Shown here: positions 37,805 through 47,678 of the stretch, piece by piece
How the letters are laid out: the number at the start of each line of letters is the position of its first letter
Numbering within the stretch: the stretch's first letter is position 1
Source of the DNA: Pseudomonas promysalinigenes
GTDB lineage: Bacteria > Pseudomonadota > Gammaproteobacteria > Pseudomonadales > Pseudomonadaceae
DNA: 64,000 nucleotides
Direction: 5' to 3'
Assembly: GCF_014269025.2 (NCBI RefSeq)
Contig: NZ_CP077094.1
Location: 2,294,001 to 2,358,000, forward strand
Program-made: the position numbers and the translations under genes
Notes under the pieces: model-generated
Told to the model about the DNA's origin: nothing
Database searches by the model: none
What the model saw: the letters and a program-made list of their open reading frames with translations, nothing else

Positions 37805-39940
37805 TCAGAAGGTGTAGGCAACCCCCGCCTGCACCGTGCGCGGTGCGCCGGGATACACGTAGGTGTTGAACGCCCCCTCGTCGTAGCCTTTGTTGAATAG
37901 GTTTTTCACATCCAGGTTCAAGCGCACGTGCTCGTTGACCTGGTAGAAGCTCAACAGATCCACCACGCTATAGCGCTGCATGGTGTAGGTGGTCGCAGCC
38001 GTTTGCCCGGCGCGGTCATCCACATACTTCACACCAACGCCCAACCCCAAGCCTTTGGCCAGCCCGTCCTGAAACTCATAGGTGTTGAGTAGGCTGAAGC
38101 TGTTGCGCGGGATGTTCGCAAGGCGCGTACCGAGAGGAAGGCTGTTGTCCTTGGTGACCTCGGCGTCGACGTAGGCATAGCCGCCGATCATTCGCCACTC
38201 GGGCGTCAGGTTGCCCGCCACGTTGATGTCCACGCCGCGGCTGCGTACTTCACCCGCTGCCACGCTGTAAGTGCCGGTGGGGTCGTTCGGGTCGCGTGTC
38301 AGCACGTTTTCTTTGACGATGTGGTAGATCGCGGCATCTACGCTCAGCTGACGGTCCAGCGCCTCCCACTTGACGCCCAGTTCGTAGGCTTTGCCTTTTT
38401 CAGGGTCGAAGCCTGTGCCTTGCAGGCTGGCACCGCTGTTGGGCTTGAACGAGCGCGAGGTAGTGGTGTACACAGCCAGCGTATCGGTCAGGTCGTAGAT
38501 CAGGCCCAGACGGGGCGTCACGCCGTTCTCAGCTTTGCTGAAGTCCCCAGTATTGTTGAGCTTGGTGTCGTAGTCATGTTCGAAGCGTTCCAAGCGTACC
38601 CCGGCCAAGGCTTTAAGGCGTTCGGTGAGGGCTACCTGGTCCTGGACGAATGCCGCCCAGGTTTTGAGGTTTTCCCGGTCATGGGTGGTGGTACGGGTGA
38701 GGGCAGGGCGCGGCTGGCCCAGGACTGGGTCGAAAATGTCGACCGGATAAGCGCCGGCGCCTGCCGCCGAACGCTGAATGATCGAGTTGTAGTCGTAATC
38801 TTCGTACTCGATACCCGTGAGCAGCGTATGGGCGAAACCGCCGGTATCGAAGTGGCCCGTCAGGTTGAGCTGGTAGTCGCGATCGCGCCATTGCAACTTG
38901 CGGTAGTTGAAGTTGCGCCCCAGCGTGCGGCCGTCGGCCTGAAGGCCGTTTGCCTCCACCGCATTGCCTTGCAGCGAGCCGTCCAGCCACTGCAGCCCGC
39001 CAGCCAGGGTCCAGTCGTCGTTGAGCCAATGCTCGAAGCGCAGCTGGGCCATGTTGTTGTCGTTATGCAGCAGGTTGTCGCTGCCTTTTTCCCAGATATT
39101 GGTATCGCGCGAGGCGCTGCCGCGTTGGCCGGGCAGGCGGGTCAAACCTCGATCGAGGGGGTGGTTGTTGCGCATGAAGTCACCCTCGAAGATGACCTTG
39201 GTGGATTCGTTGAGCTGCCAACTGATGACCGGCGCTACGCCATAGCGCTCGCTTTGCACATCGTCGCGAAAACTTTCTGCGTCTTCGCCCACCACATTCA
39301 GGCGGTAAGCCAATGCGCCATCGGCATTCAACGGCCCGCTGGCGTCCAGGGTCGCGCGGCGCATTGCTTGGTCGTCGACCTGGCTGCCTAGCGTGACTTT
39401 AGGTGCGCTCAATGGCTGCTTGCTGACCACGTTGAAGGTGCCGCCAGGGTCGCCCCGGCCGTACAGGCTGGTGGCCGGGCCGCGGATCACCTCGAGGCGC
39501 TCGACGCTATTGGCGTCCGGGGCATTGGGGTAGCCGCGGTTGATCGGGAAGCCGTTACGGTAGAACTCACCGGTGGTGAAGCCGCGCACGGTGAAAGTGG
39601 TCAGGCCCTGGCCACCGAAGTTGTTGGCACGGCCAACCCCGCCGGCGTAATCCAGGCCCTCTTGCAGGCGAGTGGCGCCGGTATCTTGAAGCACGTCTTT
39701 AGGCACCACGCTGATCGATTGGGGTATCTCGTGCAGCGCTGTATCGGTACGTGTGGCGCTGGCAGAACGGTTGGCTTTGTAGCCTTGCACCGGCCCATCG
39801 GCCCGCTCGGTGTCGGCACTGCTGGTTATGCTCAGAGCCTGAAGTTCGATCTGGCCACCGTCGGCCAGCGGCTCAGGCTCGGCGAAGGCCCAAGGGGACA
39901 TAGCTTGAAGAACACATAGCGAAACGAACGTGCGACGCAT
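37805..39940 (-). CDS. TonB-dependent siderophore receptor
   Basis: A 711-residue outer-membrane receptor. The signal peptide is FVSLCVLQAMSPWAFA; a TonB-box-like stretch (IELQALSITSS) is near residue 32. The plug domain has IPQSISVVPKDVLQDTGA, FTVRGF and RLEVIRGPATSLYGRGDPGG; the barrel ends with TVQAGVAYTF. This is the FhuE/FpvA-like siderophore receptor class. There is no N-terminal STN extension, so it is not a transcription-coupled transducer. A Fur-like box lies 56-74 bp upstream of the start, consistent with iron repression. The siderophore is not identifiable. Confidence 0.9.
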   Translation of the reverse strand: MRRTFVSLCVLQAMSPWAFAEPEPLADGGQIELQALSITSSADTERADGPVQGYKANRSASATRTDTALHEIPQSISVVPKDVLQDTGATRLQEGLDYAGGVGRANNFGGQGLTTFTVRGFTTGEFYRNGFPINRGYPNAPDANSVERLEVIRGPATSLYGRGDPGGTFNVVSKQPLSAPKVTLGSQVDDQAMRRATLDASGPLNADGALAYRLNVVGEDAESFRDDVQSERYGVAPVISWQLNESTKVIFEGDFMRNNHPLDRGLTRLPGQRGSASRDTNIWEKGSDNLLHNDNNMAQLRFEHWLNDDWTLAGGLQWLDGSLQGNAVEANGLQADGRTLGRNFNYRKLQWRDRDYQLNLTGHFDTGGFAHTLLTGIEYEDYDYNSIIQRSAAGAGAYPVDIFDPVLGQPRPALTRTTTHDRENLKTWAAFVQDQVALTERLKALAGVRLERFEHDYDTKLNNTGDFSKAENGVTPRLGLIYDLTDTLAVYTTTSRSFKPNSGASLQGTGFDPEKGKAYELGVKWEALDRQLSVDAAIYHIVKENVLTRDPNDPTGTYSVAAGEVRSRGVDINVAGNLTPEWRMIGGYAYVDAEVTKDNSLPLGTRLANIPRNSFSLLNTYEFQDGLAKGLGLGVGVKYVDDRAGQTAATTYTMQRYSVVDLLSFYQVNEHVRLNLDVKNLFNKGYDEGAFNTYVYPGAPRTVQAGVAYTF

Positions 39941-39995
39941 CGACGGTACGATCCTGGAAGAAAGCGCTGAGGGAGAATGGTTTTAGCAGCAGGAA

Positions 39996-40014
39996 GCTAC
40001 TACGAATCATTATC
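39996..40014 (-). promoter_or_regulatory. Fur-like box upstream of the TonB receptor gene
   Basis: GCTACTACGAATCATTATC matches 14 of 19 positions of the Fur consensus, with ten consecutive matches in the right half; reading the minus strand gives GATAATGATTCG. Its location 56-74 bp upstream of the receptor start suits iron-dependent repression. Confidence 0.6.
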
Positions 40015-40096
40015 AAATGCATTAGTTATAATTTGTACGGACGTACCACTTTAGGCGGCACAGACAAGACTTCATGTTTTTTTCACCTTGCGCTGT

Positions 40097-40217
40097 TATG
40101 ATCGCGCCACTCTTTGGGGAGTAGCCTGCCTTCGCGCCTTGCGGCGGCGCTCTGGTCAACATATTTGGCAACCTGCCATGGCCAGCGCATCCATTCGGAT
40201 TGGCGAGACCAACGACC
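40097..40217 (+). ncRNA. yybP-ykoY manganese riboswitch in the mntP leader
   Basis: The leader shows the conserved blocks of the yybP-ykoY class in order: TTGGGGAGTAGCC (40114-40126), GTCAACATA (40155-40163) and GGCGAGACCAACGACC (40202-40217), with variable stems between. This RNA senses Mn2+ and controls mntP in enterobacteria and pseudomonads. A TATGAT -10 element (40097-40102) lies just upstream. After the aptamer, AACGAC (40211-40216) could pair with GTCGTT (40251-40256) and CCTGCAG (40220-40226) with CTGCAGG (40238-40244), a possible expression platform. Confidence 0.85.
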
Positions 40218-40284
40218 TTCCTGCAGCCAAGCCGGGCCTGCAGGTCGTCTGTCGTTGACTCGTTGCCCGGTTGGAGCTTGAACC

Positions 40285-40851
40285 TTGAACCCCATTTCCC
40301 TGATCTTTCTCGCCTTCGCCATGTCCACCGATGCCTTCGCAGCCGCAATCGGCAAGGGCTCGAGCCTGCACAAGCCACGCTTGGCCGAGGCCCTGCGCAC
40401 GGGTCTGATCTTCGGCATCATCGAAGCCATCACCCCGGTGATCGGCTGGCTCTTGGGTCAAGCCGCCAGCCAGTATGTCGAACAGTGGGACCACTGGATC
40501 GCCTTTACCCTGTTGCTACTGCTAGGCGCGCACATGGTGCATGCCGGGCTCAAGCCCGATGAACAAGAGCAGGAAAAACAAAGCCAGCATTCGTTCTGGA
40601 TTCTGGCGGTCACGGCGGTGGCAACCAGCATCGACGCCCTGGCGGTGGGCATCGGCCTGGCTTTCGTTGACGTGAATATCTGGGTGGCCGCTGCGGCGAT
40701 CGGCCTGGCGACCATGACCATGGTGACCATCGGCACCATGCTCGGGCGGGCGTTGGGCTCTGTGGTGGGCAAGCGCGCCGAGATCATTGGTGGGATCGTG
40801 CTGATGCTGGTGGGCACCACCATTCTTTACGAGCACCTGAGCGCGGTGTGA
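40285..40851 (+). CDS. mntP: Manganese efflux pump MntP
   Basis: A 188-residue inner-membrane protein with six hydrophobic segments that exports excess Mn2+. [16 protein letters not shown] and the repeated [17 protein letters not shown] carry the paired Asp residues of the two LysE-like halves. The start is a TTG at 40285, preceded by GGAG at 40273-40276; the resulting [18 protein letters not shown] aligns with the family's N-terminus. The yybP-ykoY riboswitch in its leader indicates induction by manganese. Confidence 0.93.
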   Translation: MNPISLIFLAFAMSTDAFAAAIGKGSSLHKPRLAEALRTGLIFGIIEAITPVIGWLLGQAASQYVEQWDHWIAFTLLLLLGAHMVHAGLKPDEQEQEKQSQHSFWILAVTAVATSIDALAVGIGLAFVDVNIWVAAAAIGLATMTMVTIGTMLGRALGSVVGKRAEIIGGIVLMLVGTTILYEHLSAV

Positions 40852-40905
40852 ATCGCCGATTGTCGAGTATGATGCAGCCCCCGATATTCCCCAAGAGGCC
40901 ATGCC

Positions 40906-41697
40906 ATGACCCTGAGCGCTGAACAGATCGGCGAATTCCAAGCCTTTGCCGAACAGCTGGCCGATGCCGCTGCGCAGGCGATCCAGCCGTATTTTCGTGC
41001 CAGCCTCGAGGTCGAGGACAAGGGCGGGCGCCTGTATGACCCGGTGACCGTGGCGGACAAGGCCGCCGAGGACGCCATGCGGGCATTGATCCAGGCGCAT
41101 TACCCCGAACACGGCATTCTTGGTGAAGAAGCCGGTGTGGCGGTGGGCAGCAGCCCCCTGACCTGGGTGCTTGACCCCATCGATGGCACTCGCGCCTTCA
41201 TCACCGGCCTGCCGCTGTGGGGGACCTTGATCGCCCTCAATGACGGCACCAAACCCGTGCTCGGTGTCATGAACCAACCCTTCACCGGTGAGCGTTTCGT
41301 AGGTACACCGGCGGGTGCCTGGCGCAGTGGCACACCCTTGAAAACCCGCGCATGCCGTGAATTGGCTACTGCCACCCTGATGTGCACCACGCCGGACATG
41401 TTCGACACCGCCGAGCGTAAGGCGGCGTTCGAAAACGTAGCTGGCCAGGCGCGGTTGATGCGTTATGGCGGTGATTGCTATGCCTACTGCATGTTGGCAT
41501 CGGGCTTTGTCGATGTAATCGTCGAGGCCAGCCTACAGCCGTATGACGTGCAGGCGCTGATGCCCATCATCGAGGGGGCCGGCGGGGTGATCAGCGCGTG
41601 GGACGGCAGCAGCGCGCAGAACGGCGGTTGTGTGGTCGCCTGTGGTGACCCGGTTTTGCATGCGCAGGTGGTGCAGTTGTTGCGTCACGCCATGTAA
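40906..41697 (+). CDS. Inositol-monophosphatase-family phosphatase (HisN-like)
   Basis: A 263-residue Mg-dependent phosphatase. Motifs are GILGEEAG (metal-binding Glu), WVLDPIDGTRAFITGLPLW (the DPIDGT motif, with the RAFI form typical of HisN-type histidinol-phosphate phosphatases) and a C-terminal YDVQALMPIIEGAGG that replaces the usual WD-x-AA. It probably dephosphorylates histidinol phosphate or a related sugar/polyol phosphate. It follows mntP by 54 bp on the same strand with GAGG before the ATG. The exact substrate is uncertain. Confidence 0.8.
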   Translation: MTLSAEQIGEFQAFAEQLADAAAQAIQPYFRASLEVEDKGGRLYDPVTVADKAAEDAMRALIQAHYPEHGILGEEAGVAVGSSPLTWVLDPIDGTRAFITGLPLWGTLIALNDGTKPVLGVMNQPFTGERFVGTPAGAWRSGTPLKTRACRELATATLMCTTPDMFDTAERKAAFENVAGQARLMRYGGDCYAYCMLASGFVDVIVEASLQPYDVQALMPIIEGAGGVISAWDGSSAQNGGCVVACGDPVLHAQVVQLLRHAM

Positions 41698-41804
41698 TTG
41701 GCCAGCGGCTTGGTGCTAAGCCGCACTTTTTGCGTTTTCCGGGCTCTATCCTTGGCCAGGCCGCACCGACACCCGGTGCGGCCGCCGATTTCGACCCGGT
41801 GCCG

Positions 41805-42536
41805 ATGGTTGCGAGCTATCCCAGAATTCTCCCACGCCTGCTGCTGGCAGGCGCCCTGATTGGCCTGGCCGGCTGCAGCGAGCGGCAAGGGCACGACATT
41901 GTCAGCCAGTTGGGTGAAGGCAAGCCCAGTGAGCTGTTCCAGACCAGCGTCGACCGCATGGCGACGTTGGCCATGCGCGACAACCTGCAAAGCTTGTATC
42001 TGCTGATGAACAAGCTCTACCTGCGCAACCCCAACCAGTGGAAGCTCTCTGGCTACTTGGACGCGACCACTGCCGAGCGGCAGATCCGCGTGGCCATCGA
42101 GCAGCGCAAGCCGCTGCCGCAGCTGGGCAATCGACGTGACCTAGCGGCCTTGAGCTATGCGTTGGACCCTGATTTTCGGGGGGACCGGGTGGGTGCTTTC
42201 ATCTATGCCATCGGCAGTATGCTGATCACCGCCCACGGTGGGCGTAGCGAGTTCTACATGACCGATACGCTCGACCCGCTTTTCATCAACAACGCCGCGC
42301 GCAACATCGAAAAGGCCACTTGGATGCTCAGCCAACGCCAGGATGCCAACGGGGTGCTGTTGCTGTTCTCCAATGAAATATCCGAGCAGGGCAGTAATCT
42401 GAGTTTCGCCGTTGAATTCGGCAAGATCGTTGCCCGGCTGGATTTGCTGGCAGAGCTGCTGGATGAGCGCTACCGGCGGATCGGGCTCAATTATGCGCAG
42501 AGCCTGTTGTTGATGAACTTTCTGCCTGTGCAATGA
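41805..42536 (+). CDS. Hypothetical lipoprotein
   Basis: A 243-residue predicted lipoprotein. The start at ATG 41805 gives a normal lipoprotein signal ending in the lipobox LAGC (ILPRLLLAGALIGLAGC); the longer frame from 41730 would add an unlikely tail. The mature part is mostly alpha-helical, with SVDRMATLAMRDNLQSLYLLMNKLYLRN and NEISEQGSNLSFAVEFGKIVARLD (each a mixed-charge helix). I do not recognise a functional family. It is conserved-looking and may act at the inner face of the outer membrane. A strong hairpin follows the stop. Confidence 0.75.
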   Translation: MVASYPRILPRLLLAGALIGLAGCSERQGHDIVSQLGEGKPSELFQTSVDRMATLAMRDNLQSLYLLMNKLYLRNPNQWKLSGYLDATTAERQIRVAIEQRKPLPQLGNRRDLAALSYALDPDFRGDRVGAFIYAIGSMLITAHGGRSEFYMTDTLDPLFINNAARNIEKATWMLSQRQDANGVLLLFSNEISEQGSNLSFAVEFGKIVARLDLLAELLDERYRRIGLNYAQSLLLMNFLPVQ

Positions 42537-42538
42537 GC

Positions 42539-42560
42539 CGGCCATCGTCACCGATGGCCG
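42539..42560. terminator. Hairpin between convergent lipoprotein and acyl-CoA dehydrogenase genes
   Basis: CGGCCATCG (42539-42547) pairs perfectly with CGATGGCCG (42552-42560) around TCAC, immediately after the lipoprotein stop. No T-run follows; placement between convergent genes supports a termination role. Confidence 0.55.
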
Positions 42561-42632
42561 AGTGCCCACTATTGCCAGCAACGCTTCGGCGAGCTGCCTG
42601 CGCGGACCTTCAGGCCGCGCCCTTGACCGGGC

Positions 42633-43784
42633 TTATAACGGGTAATGCTTGAGTTCGCGCGCGATCAGCATGCGCTGAATCTCGCTCGAACCCTCGTAGA
42701 TTTGCGTGATACGCGCATCGCGGTAATAACGCTCTACCGGGTAGTCCTCCAGGTAGCCATAGCCGCCGTGTACCTGGATCGCCATCGAACATACCCGTTC
42801 GGCCATTTCCGAAGCGAACAGCTTGGCCTGAGAGGCCTCCGACAAGCATGGCTTGCCAGCGCTACGCAGGCGCGCGGCATGCAGTATCAGTAAGCGTGCG
42901 GCATTCACTTGCACCTGCATGTCCGCCAACAGGTTGGCGATGCTCTGGTGCTCGTTGATCGGTTTGCCAAACTGGATACGGTCGCGCGAATAAGCCAACG
43001 CTGCCTCGAACGCGGCGCGGGCGATTCCCAGGGCCTGGGCGGCGATGCCGATGCGGCCGCCTTCAAGGTTGGACAGCGCGATGGCCAAACCCTTGCCACG
43101 CTCGCCGAGCAGGTTGGCTGCCGGCACGCGGCAGTTGTCGAACGTGACTGCGCAGGTGTCCGAGGCACGAATGCCCATCTTGTGCTCGCTGCGCTCGACC
43201 TTGAACCCTGGGTTGTCGGTCGGCACCAGAAACGCGGACAGGCCCTTCTTGCCCAGGTCCGGGTCAGTCACGGCAAAAACGATGGCAAGGCCTGCGCGGC
43301 GGGCGTTGCTGACGAACTGCTTGGCCCCGTTGATCACCCACTGGCCATCGATCAGCTCGGCGCGGGTACGCAGGTTGTGCGCTTCGGAGCCTGCCTGGGG
43401 TTCGGTCAGGCAGAAGCAGCCGATGGTTTGCCCTACCGCAAGGCCTGGCAACCAGGCCTGTTGTTGCTCGGGGCTTCCATAGGCCAGCAGCGGGCCGCAG
43501 CCGACCGAATTGTGGATGCTCATCATCGCCCCCGTGGCGCCGCATCCGGCGGAGATTTCCTCCACCGCCAGGGCGTAGGCCACGTAGTCGGTGTAGCTGC
43601 CGCCGAAGGTATCCGGCACGACCATGCCCAGCAGGCCGAGCTCGCCCATCTTGCGTACCACGCCATCGTCGATCCAGCCGGCCTTTTCCCAGGCTTGCGC
43701 GTGGGGGGCAATTTCGCCGCGGGCGAAGTCACGGGCCATGTCGCGGATCATGATTTGTTCTTCGCTCAGTTCCAGGTCTTGCAT
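42633..43784 (-). CDS. Acyl-CoA dehydrogenase (isobutyryl-CoA dehydrogenase-like)
   Basis: A 383-residue FAD enzyme. The start at 43784 ([20 protein letters not shown]) follows GGGAG; the same frame is open further upstream only as antisense to the neighbour. Signatures are [29 protein letters not shown], and the C-terminal [20 protein letters not shown] with IYEGSSEIQ carrying the catalytic Glu. It lies 14 bp after a 3-hydroxyisobutyryl-CoA-hydrolase-like gene, which points to valine breakdown (isobutyryl-CoA oxidation). Substrate assignment is by context. Confidence 0.87.
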   Translation of the reverse strand: MQDLELSEEQIMIRDMARDFARGEIAPHAQAWEKAGWIDDGVVRKMGELGLLGMVVPDTFGGSYTDYVAYALAVEEISAGCGATGAMMSIHNSVGCGPLLAYGSPEQQQAWLPGLAVGQTIGCFCLTEPQAGSEAHNLRTRAELIDGQWVINGAKQFVSNARRAGLAIVFAVTDPDLGKKGLSAFLVPTDNPGFKVERSEHKMGIRASDTCAVTFDNCRVPAANLLGERGKGLAIALSNLEGGRIGIAAQALGIARAAFEAALAYSRDRIQFGKPINEHQSIANLLADMQVQVNAARLLILHAARLRSAGKPCLSEASQAKLFASEMAERVCSMAIQVHGGYGYLEDYPVERYYRDARITQIYEGSSEIQRMLIARELKHYPL

Positions 43785-43798
43785 GCTGTACTCCCGGC

Positions 43799-44869
43799 TC
43801 ACAGGCCTTCGAAGAATTGATCGACCCGCTGGCGCGTCAGCCCGGCGAGGGTTGGCGGGTTCCAGCGCGGCTGCTTGTCCTTGTCGATGATCAGCGCGCG
43901 TACGCCCTCGATGATGTCGCCATACTCGAACCACTGGCGGTCGATGTGCAGCTCCATGGCGAAGCATTCCTCCAAGGCCATGTAGCGGCCCCGGCGCAGC
44001 ATCTCCAGGGTAACTGCCATGGCTAATGGCGAGCGGCTTTCCAGCTGGTCGGCAGTGGCCACAGCCCAATCGTGGCTGTCGCCGATGCGCACGGTACGCA
44101 GTTGTTCGACGATCGCTGCCACGTCGGGTTGGGCGAAGAAATGGTCGATGACCGGACGCAACTTTTGCAGGGGCGCTTCGTCCAGTACCTGGCTACCCAG
44201 CTTGGCCAGCAAGTTCTGCAGGTCCTTGAGTGGGTGGTCGCCAAAGCGCAGTTGGTCCAGGCCCTCATCCAGGGCTGCCAGCTTGTCGCTGGCCAGGTAC
44301 CAGTCGGCAAGCCCGCAGTACAACGCATCTGCAGCCTGGATCTGGGCGCCGCTGACACCCAGGTAAGTGCCTAGCTCACCGGGGATGCGCGACAGGAAGT
44401 AGCTACCCCCCACATCGGGAAAATAGCCGATGCCGACTTCGGGCATGCCCAGGCGGCTGCGCTCGGTCACGATACGCAGGTCGCAGCCCTGAGCCAGGCC
44501 CATGCCGCCGCCAAGGGTGAAGCCGTCCATTAGCACCAGCACCGGCTTACGGTAGCGGTGGATGGCAAGGTCCAGGGCATATTCCTCGACGAAAAACGCT
44601 TCGTGCAGGGTTTCGCCCGCCTTGTAGCTGTCGTGTAACGAACGGATATCGCCGCCTGCGCAAAAGCCCTTGGGCCCTTCGCCGCGCAGCACCACGGCCT
44701 GCACCTGCGGATCCTTCGCCCAGCAGTCCAGTTGCTGGTGCAGGCAGCGCACCATGTCCAGCGTCAGGGCATTGAGGCCGGCAGGGCGGTTGAGGGTGAG
44801 GTGGCCAATCTGGTTGCGAACCTCGGCCAGTACATGGGTGGTTACCGAGGTAGTAGCGTACGCGGTCAT
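43799..44869 (-). CDS. 3-Hydroxyisobutyryl-CoA hydrolase-like (crotonase family)
   Basis: A 356-residue crotonase-fold protein. [33 protein letters not shown] (oxyanion hole) and [20 protein letters not shown] with [20 protein letters not shown] are characteristic of the HIBYL-CoA hydrolase branch, which is longer (about 350) than normal enoyl-CoA hydratases. It releases 3-hydroxyisobutyrate from its CoA ester in valine catabolism. First gene of a two-gene minus-strand operon. The 261-bp region upstream is shared with the divergent malonate operon and holds a 12-bp inverted repeat. Confidence 0.85.
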   Translation of the reverse strand: MTAYATTSVTTHVLAEVRNQIGHLTLNRPAGLNALTLDMVRCLHQQLDCWAKDPQVQAVVLRGEGPKGFCAGGDIRSLHDSYKAGETLHEAFFVEEYALDLAIHRYRKPVLVLMDGFTLGGGMGLAQGCDLRIVTERSRLGMPEVGIGYFPDVGGSYFLSRIPGELGTYLGVSGAQIQAADALYCGLADWYLASDKLAALDEGLDQLRFGDHPLKDLQNLLAKLGSQVLDEAPLQKLRPVIDHFFAQPDVAAIVEQLRTVRIGDSHDWAVATADQLESRSPLAMAVTLEMLRRGRYMALEECFAMELHIDRQWFEYGDIIEGVRALIIDKDKQPRWNPPTLAGLTRQRVDQFFEGL

Positions 44870-44951
44870 CGCGTTCTCCCTGCTTTGTTATTGATTTTCC
44901 AATGAAGTTTGCAGCGCGCTGGAGGATCGCAGGATCCTGTCATGCAAAATT

Positions 44952-44980
44952 GCGCTGCACAATGGACAATTGTGCAGCGC
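44952..44980. promoter_or_regulatory. Perfect 12-bp inverted repeat between divergent valine and malonate operons
   Basis: GCGCTGCACAAT (44952-44963) and ATTGTGCAGCGC (44969-44980) are perfect inverted copies around GGACA. The element lies 83 bp upstream of the crotonase-type gene and 151 bp upstream of mdcA. Dyad symmetry and placement suggest an operator; the factor is unknown, and a role in either or both operons is possible. Confidence 0.55.
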
Positions 44981-45130
44981 CATCGTGCATTTATGCCCGG
45001 CCTACACCCAAGTGATGCAGTGGGGTCGTTCATTACTTTAAGCGTAACGATCAGCCGCCTAGCTTGATTGATCGGATTAGCGCCAGCGCCCTAATGTGCC
45101 TCCACGACAGCGAACCTGTGGAGTCACTCA

Positions 45131-46792
45131 ATGACCATAACAAAGAATCCACCGCCGCAATGGTCCAGGCGGCGCGCCGAGAAGCAGCGCCGCCTGGACC
45201 GCGTACGTCACCTGGCCGACGGTGTGGTGCTGCCCACCGAGCGGATCACCGAAGCCCTGGAATTGTTGATCGCACCAGGCGACCGCGTGGTGCTGGAAGG
45301 CAACAACCAGAAGCAGGCCGATTTTCTTTCCCGTTCGCTGGCCAAGGCAGACCCTGAGCGCCTGCACGACCTGCACATGATCATGCCTAGCGTCAGCCGT
45401 GCCGAGCACCTGGACCTGTTCGAGCGCGGCATCGCCCGCAAGCTCGATTTCTCCTTTGCAGGCCCACAGAGCCTGCGCATTGGCCAATTGCTGGAAGACG
45501 GCCTGCTCGAAGTGGGCGCAATCCACACCTACATCGAGTTGTACTCGCGGTTGCTGGTCGACCTTATTCCCAATGTCACGCTGGTGGCAGGCTTCATGGC
45601 TGACCGCCAGGGCAACCTGTATACCGGCCCTAGCACCGAAGATACCCCGGCGCTGGTCGAGCCGGCTGCTTTCAGTGACGGTTTGGTGATCGCCCAGGTC
45701 AACCAATTGGTCGAGCGCGTGGACGATCTGCCGCGCGTGGACATTCCTGCGTCCTGGGTCGACTTCGTGGTGGTGGCGGACCAGCCGTTCTACATAGAGC
45801 CGCTGTTCACTCGCGACCCGCGTCATATCAAGCCGGTCCACGTGCTGATGGCGATGATGGCCATCCGCGGAATCTACGAAAAGCATCAGGTCCAGTCGCT
45901 GAACCACGGCATCGGCTTCAACACTGCCGCCATCGAATTGATCCTGCCGACCTACGGCGAGTCGTTGGGGCTAAAAGGCAAGATCTGCCGCAACTGGACC
46001 CTCAACCCACACCCGACCCTGATTCCGGCCATCGAAAGCGGGTGGGTCCAGAGCGTGCACTGCTTTGGCACGGAACTTGGGATGGAAGACTACATTGCCC
46101 AACGCCCGGATGTGTTCTTCACCGGCCGCGACGGCTCCATGCGCTCGAACCGGATGATGTGCCAGCTGGCCGGGCAATACGCAGTGGACCTGTTCATCGG
46201 CGCCACCCTGCAGGTCGATGGCGATGGCCACTCCTCGACCGTCACCCGCGGCCGCCTGGCAGGCTTCGGCGGTGCGCCGAACATGGGCCACGACCCCCGT
46301 GGCCGGCGCCATGCGACCCCCGCCTGGTTGGACATGACAGTGCCTGACACCCTGCTGGAACGGGGCCGCAAGCTGGTGGTGCAGATGGTCGAAACTTACC
46401 AGGAGGGGGGCAAACCTACTTTCGTCGAAACCCTCGACGCGGTGCAAGTCGCGAAAAAGGCGGGCATGCCTCTGGCGCCGGTGATGATCTACGGCGACGA
46501 CGTCACCCACTTGCTCACCGAGGAGGGCATCGCCTACCTGTACAAGGCGCGCAGCCTAGAGGAGCGCCAGCAGATGATCGCGGCCGTGGCCGGGGTCACT
46601 GCCATCGGCTTGCGCCACGACCCCAAAGACACCTTGCGCATGCGCCAGCAGGGCCTGATCGCGCTGCCCGAGGACCTTGGCATCCGCCGTACCGATGCCA
46701 GCCGCGAACTGCTCGCGGCGCGCAGTATTGCCGACCTGGTCGAGTGGTCTGGGGGCCTCTACAACCCGCCAGCACGTTTCAGGAGTTGGTGA
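45131..46792 (+). CDS. mdcA: Malonate decarboxylase alpha subunit (ACP transferase)
   Basis: A 553-residue subunit that exchanges acetyl for malonyl on the acyl-carrier subunit MdcC. The sequence runs RVRHLADGVVLPTERITEALE near the N-terminus, LNHGIGFNTAAIELILP in the middle, and GRLAGFGGAPNMGHDPRGRRH, all characteristic of MdcA and the related CoA-transferase fold. Length matches the family (about 550). It is the first gene of a tightly spaced operon mdcABCDEGH-madLM. The next gene begins 1 bp after its stop. Confidence 0.95.
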   Translation: MTITKNPPPQWSRRRAEKQRRLDRVRHLADGVVLPTERITEALELLIAPGDRVVLEGNNQKQADFLSRSLAKADPERLHDLHMIMPSVSRAEHLDLFERGIARKLDFSFAGPQSLRIGQLLEDGLLEVGAIHTYIELYSRLLVDLIPNVTLVAGFMADRQGNLYTGPSTEDTPALVEPAAFSDGLVIAQVNQLVERVDDLPRVDIPASWVDFVVVADQPFYIEPLFTRDPRHIKPVHVLMAMMAIRGIYEKHQVQSLNHGIGFNTAAIELILPTYGESLGLKGKICRNWTLNPHPTLIPAIESGWVQSVHCFGTELGMEDYIAQRPDVFFTGRDGSMRSNRMMCQLAGQYAVDLFIGATLQVDGDGHSSTVTRGRLAGFGGAPNMGHDPRGRRHATPAWLDMTVPDTLLERGRKLVVQMVETYQEGGKPTFVETLDAVQVAKKAGMPLAPVMIYGDDVTHLLTEEGIAYLYKARSLEERQQMIAAVAGVTAIGLRHDPKDTLRMRQQGLIALPEDLGIRRTDASRELLAARSIADLVEWSGGLYNPPARFRSW

Positions 46793-47677
46793 ATGAGCGC
46801 ATACCCGAATCTCTCAGCAGCGGCTTGCGCCGCGATCAGGCCGCTACGCCGGCCTCAGCTCGGCCTGGCTGACCAACTGGCCGACCTGGCGGTGCAAGCC
46901 CTGATAGATGAAGCCGAGCTGTCGCCCAAACCAGGCCTGGTCGACCGTCGCAGCAGTGGCGCCCACAGTGACATGACGCTGGCCTTGATGCACGCCTCGG
47001 CGCTGGCCCTGTGGCCTTGCCTGCGACAAATGGCCGAGGCCGCCGAGTATCACAGCGAAATTGGCTTGGCGCTGCGCGCTGAATTGGGCCGCCTGGGCCG
47101 CGAGGGCGAAGCGGCCATGCTCGCCACTACTGGGGGTGTCAATACCCACCGCGGCGCAATCTGGGCGCTGGGGCTGCTAGTCGCAGCCCAAGCGCTACAG
47201 CCCCAGGCCGATGCCATGGCAGTGGCGGCTTGTGCCGGGCGCATCGCCCTGATCGATGACCCGGCGGCGCCGAGTCAGAGCAGCCACGGTGCCCAGGTAC
47301 GCCAGCGCTATGGCGCCAGCGGCGCCCGCGAGCAGGCCCAACAAGGTTTCCCGACTGCCCTGGAACATGGCCTGCCGCAACTGCGCCGCAGTCGTGCCAG
47401 CGGGGCCAGTGAAAGCCAGGCCCGGGTCGATGCCTTGCTGGCGATCATGGCCGCGCTCAGTGATACCTGCGTGCTCTGGCGCGCCGGCCCGCAAGGCCTG
47501 CACCAGGTGCAAAGCGGTGCCCGTGCGGTGCTCCAAGCTGGGGGCAGCGCCACGCTGCAAGGCCGGCGCAGGTTGCGCCAACTGGACGCGCAACTGTTGC
47601 AACTCAACGCCTCACCGGGCGGCGCCGCCGATCTGCTAGCGGCCTGCCTGTTTCTCGACAAAGCCGGGAGCCTGTGA
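46793..47677 (+). CDS. mdcB: Triphosphoribosyl-dephospho-CoA synthase
   Basis: A 294-residue CitG/MdcB-family enzyme that makes the 2'-(5''-triphosphoribosyl)-3'-dephospho-CoA precursor of the MdcC prosthetic group from ATP and dephospho-CoA. Motifs are [19 protein letters not shown] and [18 protein letters not shown], with the conserved Lys, Asp and His. It starts 1 bp after mdcA with AGGAG (46781-46785) inside the mdcA end. It works with MdcG further downstream. Confidence 0.94.
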   Translation: MSAYPNLSAAACAAIRPLRRPQLGLADQLADLAVQALIDEAELSPKPGLVDRRSSGAHSDMTLALMHASALALWPCLRQMAEAAEYHSEIGLALRAELGRLGREGEAAMLATTGGVNTHRGAIWALGLLVAAQALQPQADAMAVAACAGRIALIDDPAAPSQSSHGAQVRQRYGASGAREQAQQGFPTALEHGLPQLRRSRASGASESQARVDALLAIMAALSDTCVLWRAGPQGLHQVQSGARAVLQAGGSATLQGRRRLRQLDAQLLQLNASPGGAADLLAACLFLDKAGSL

Positions 47678-47678
47678 C

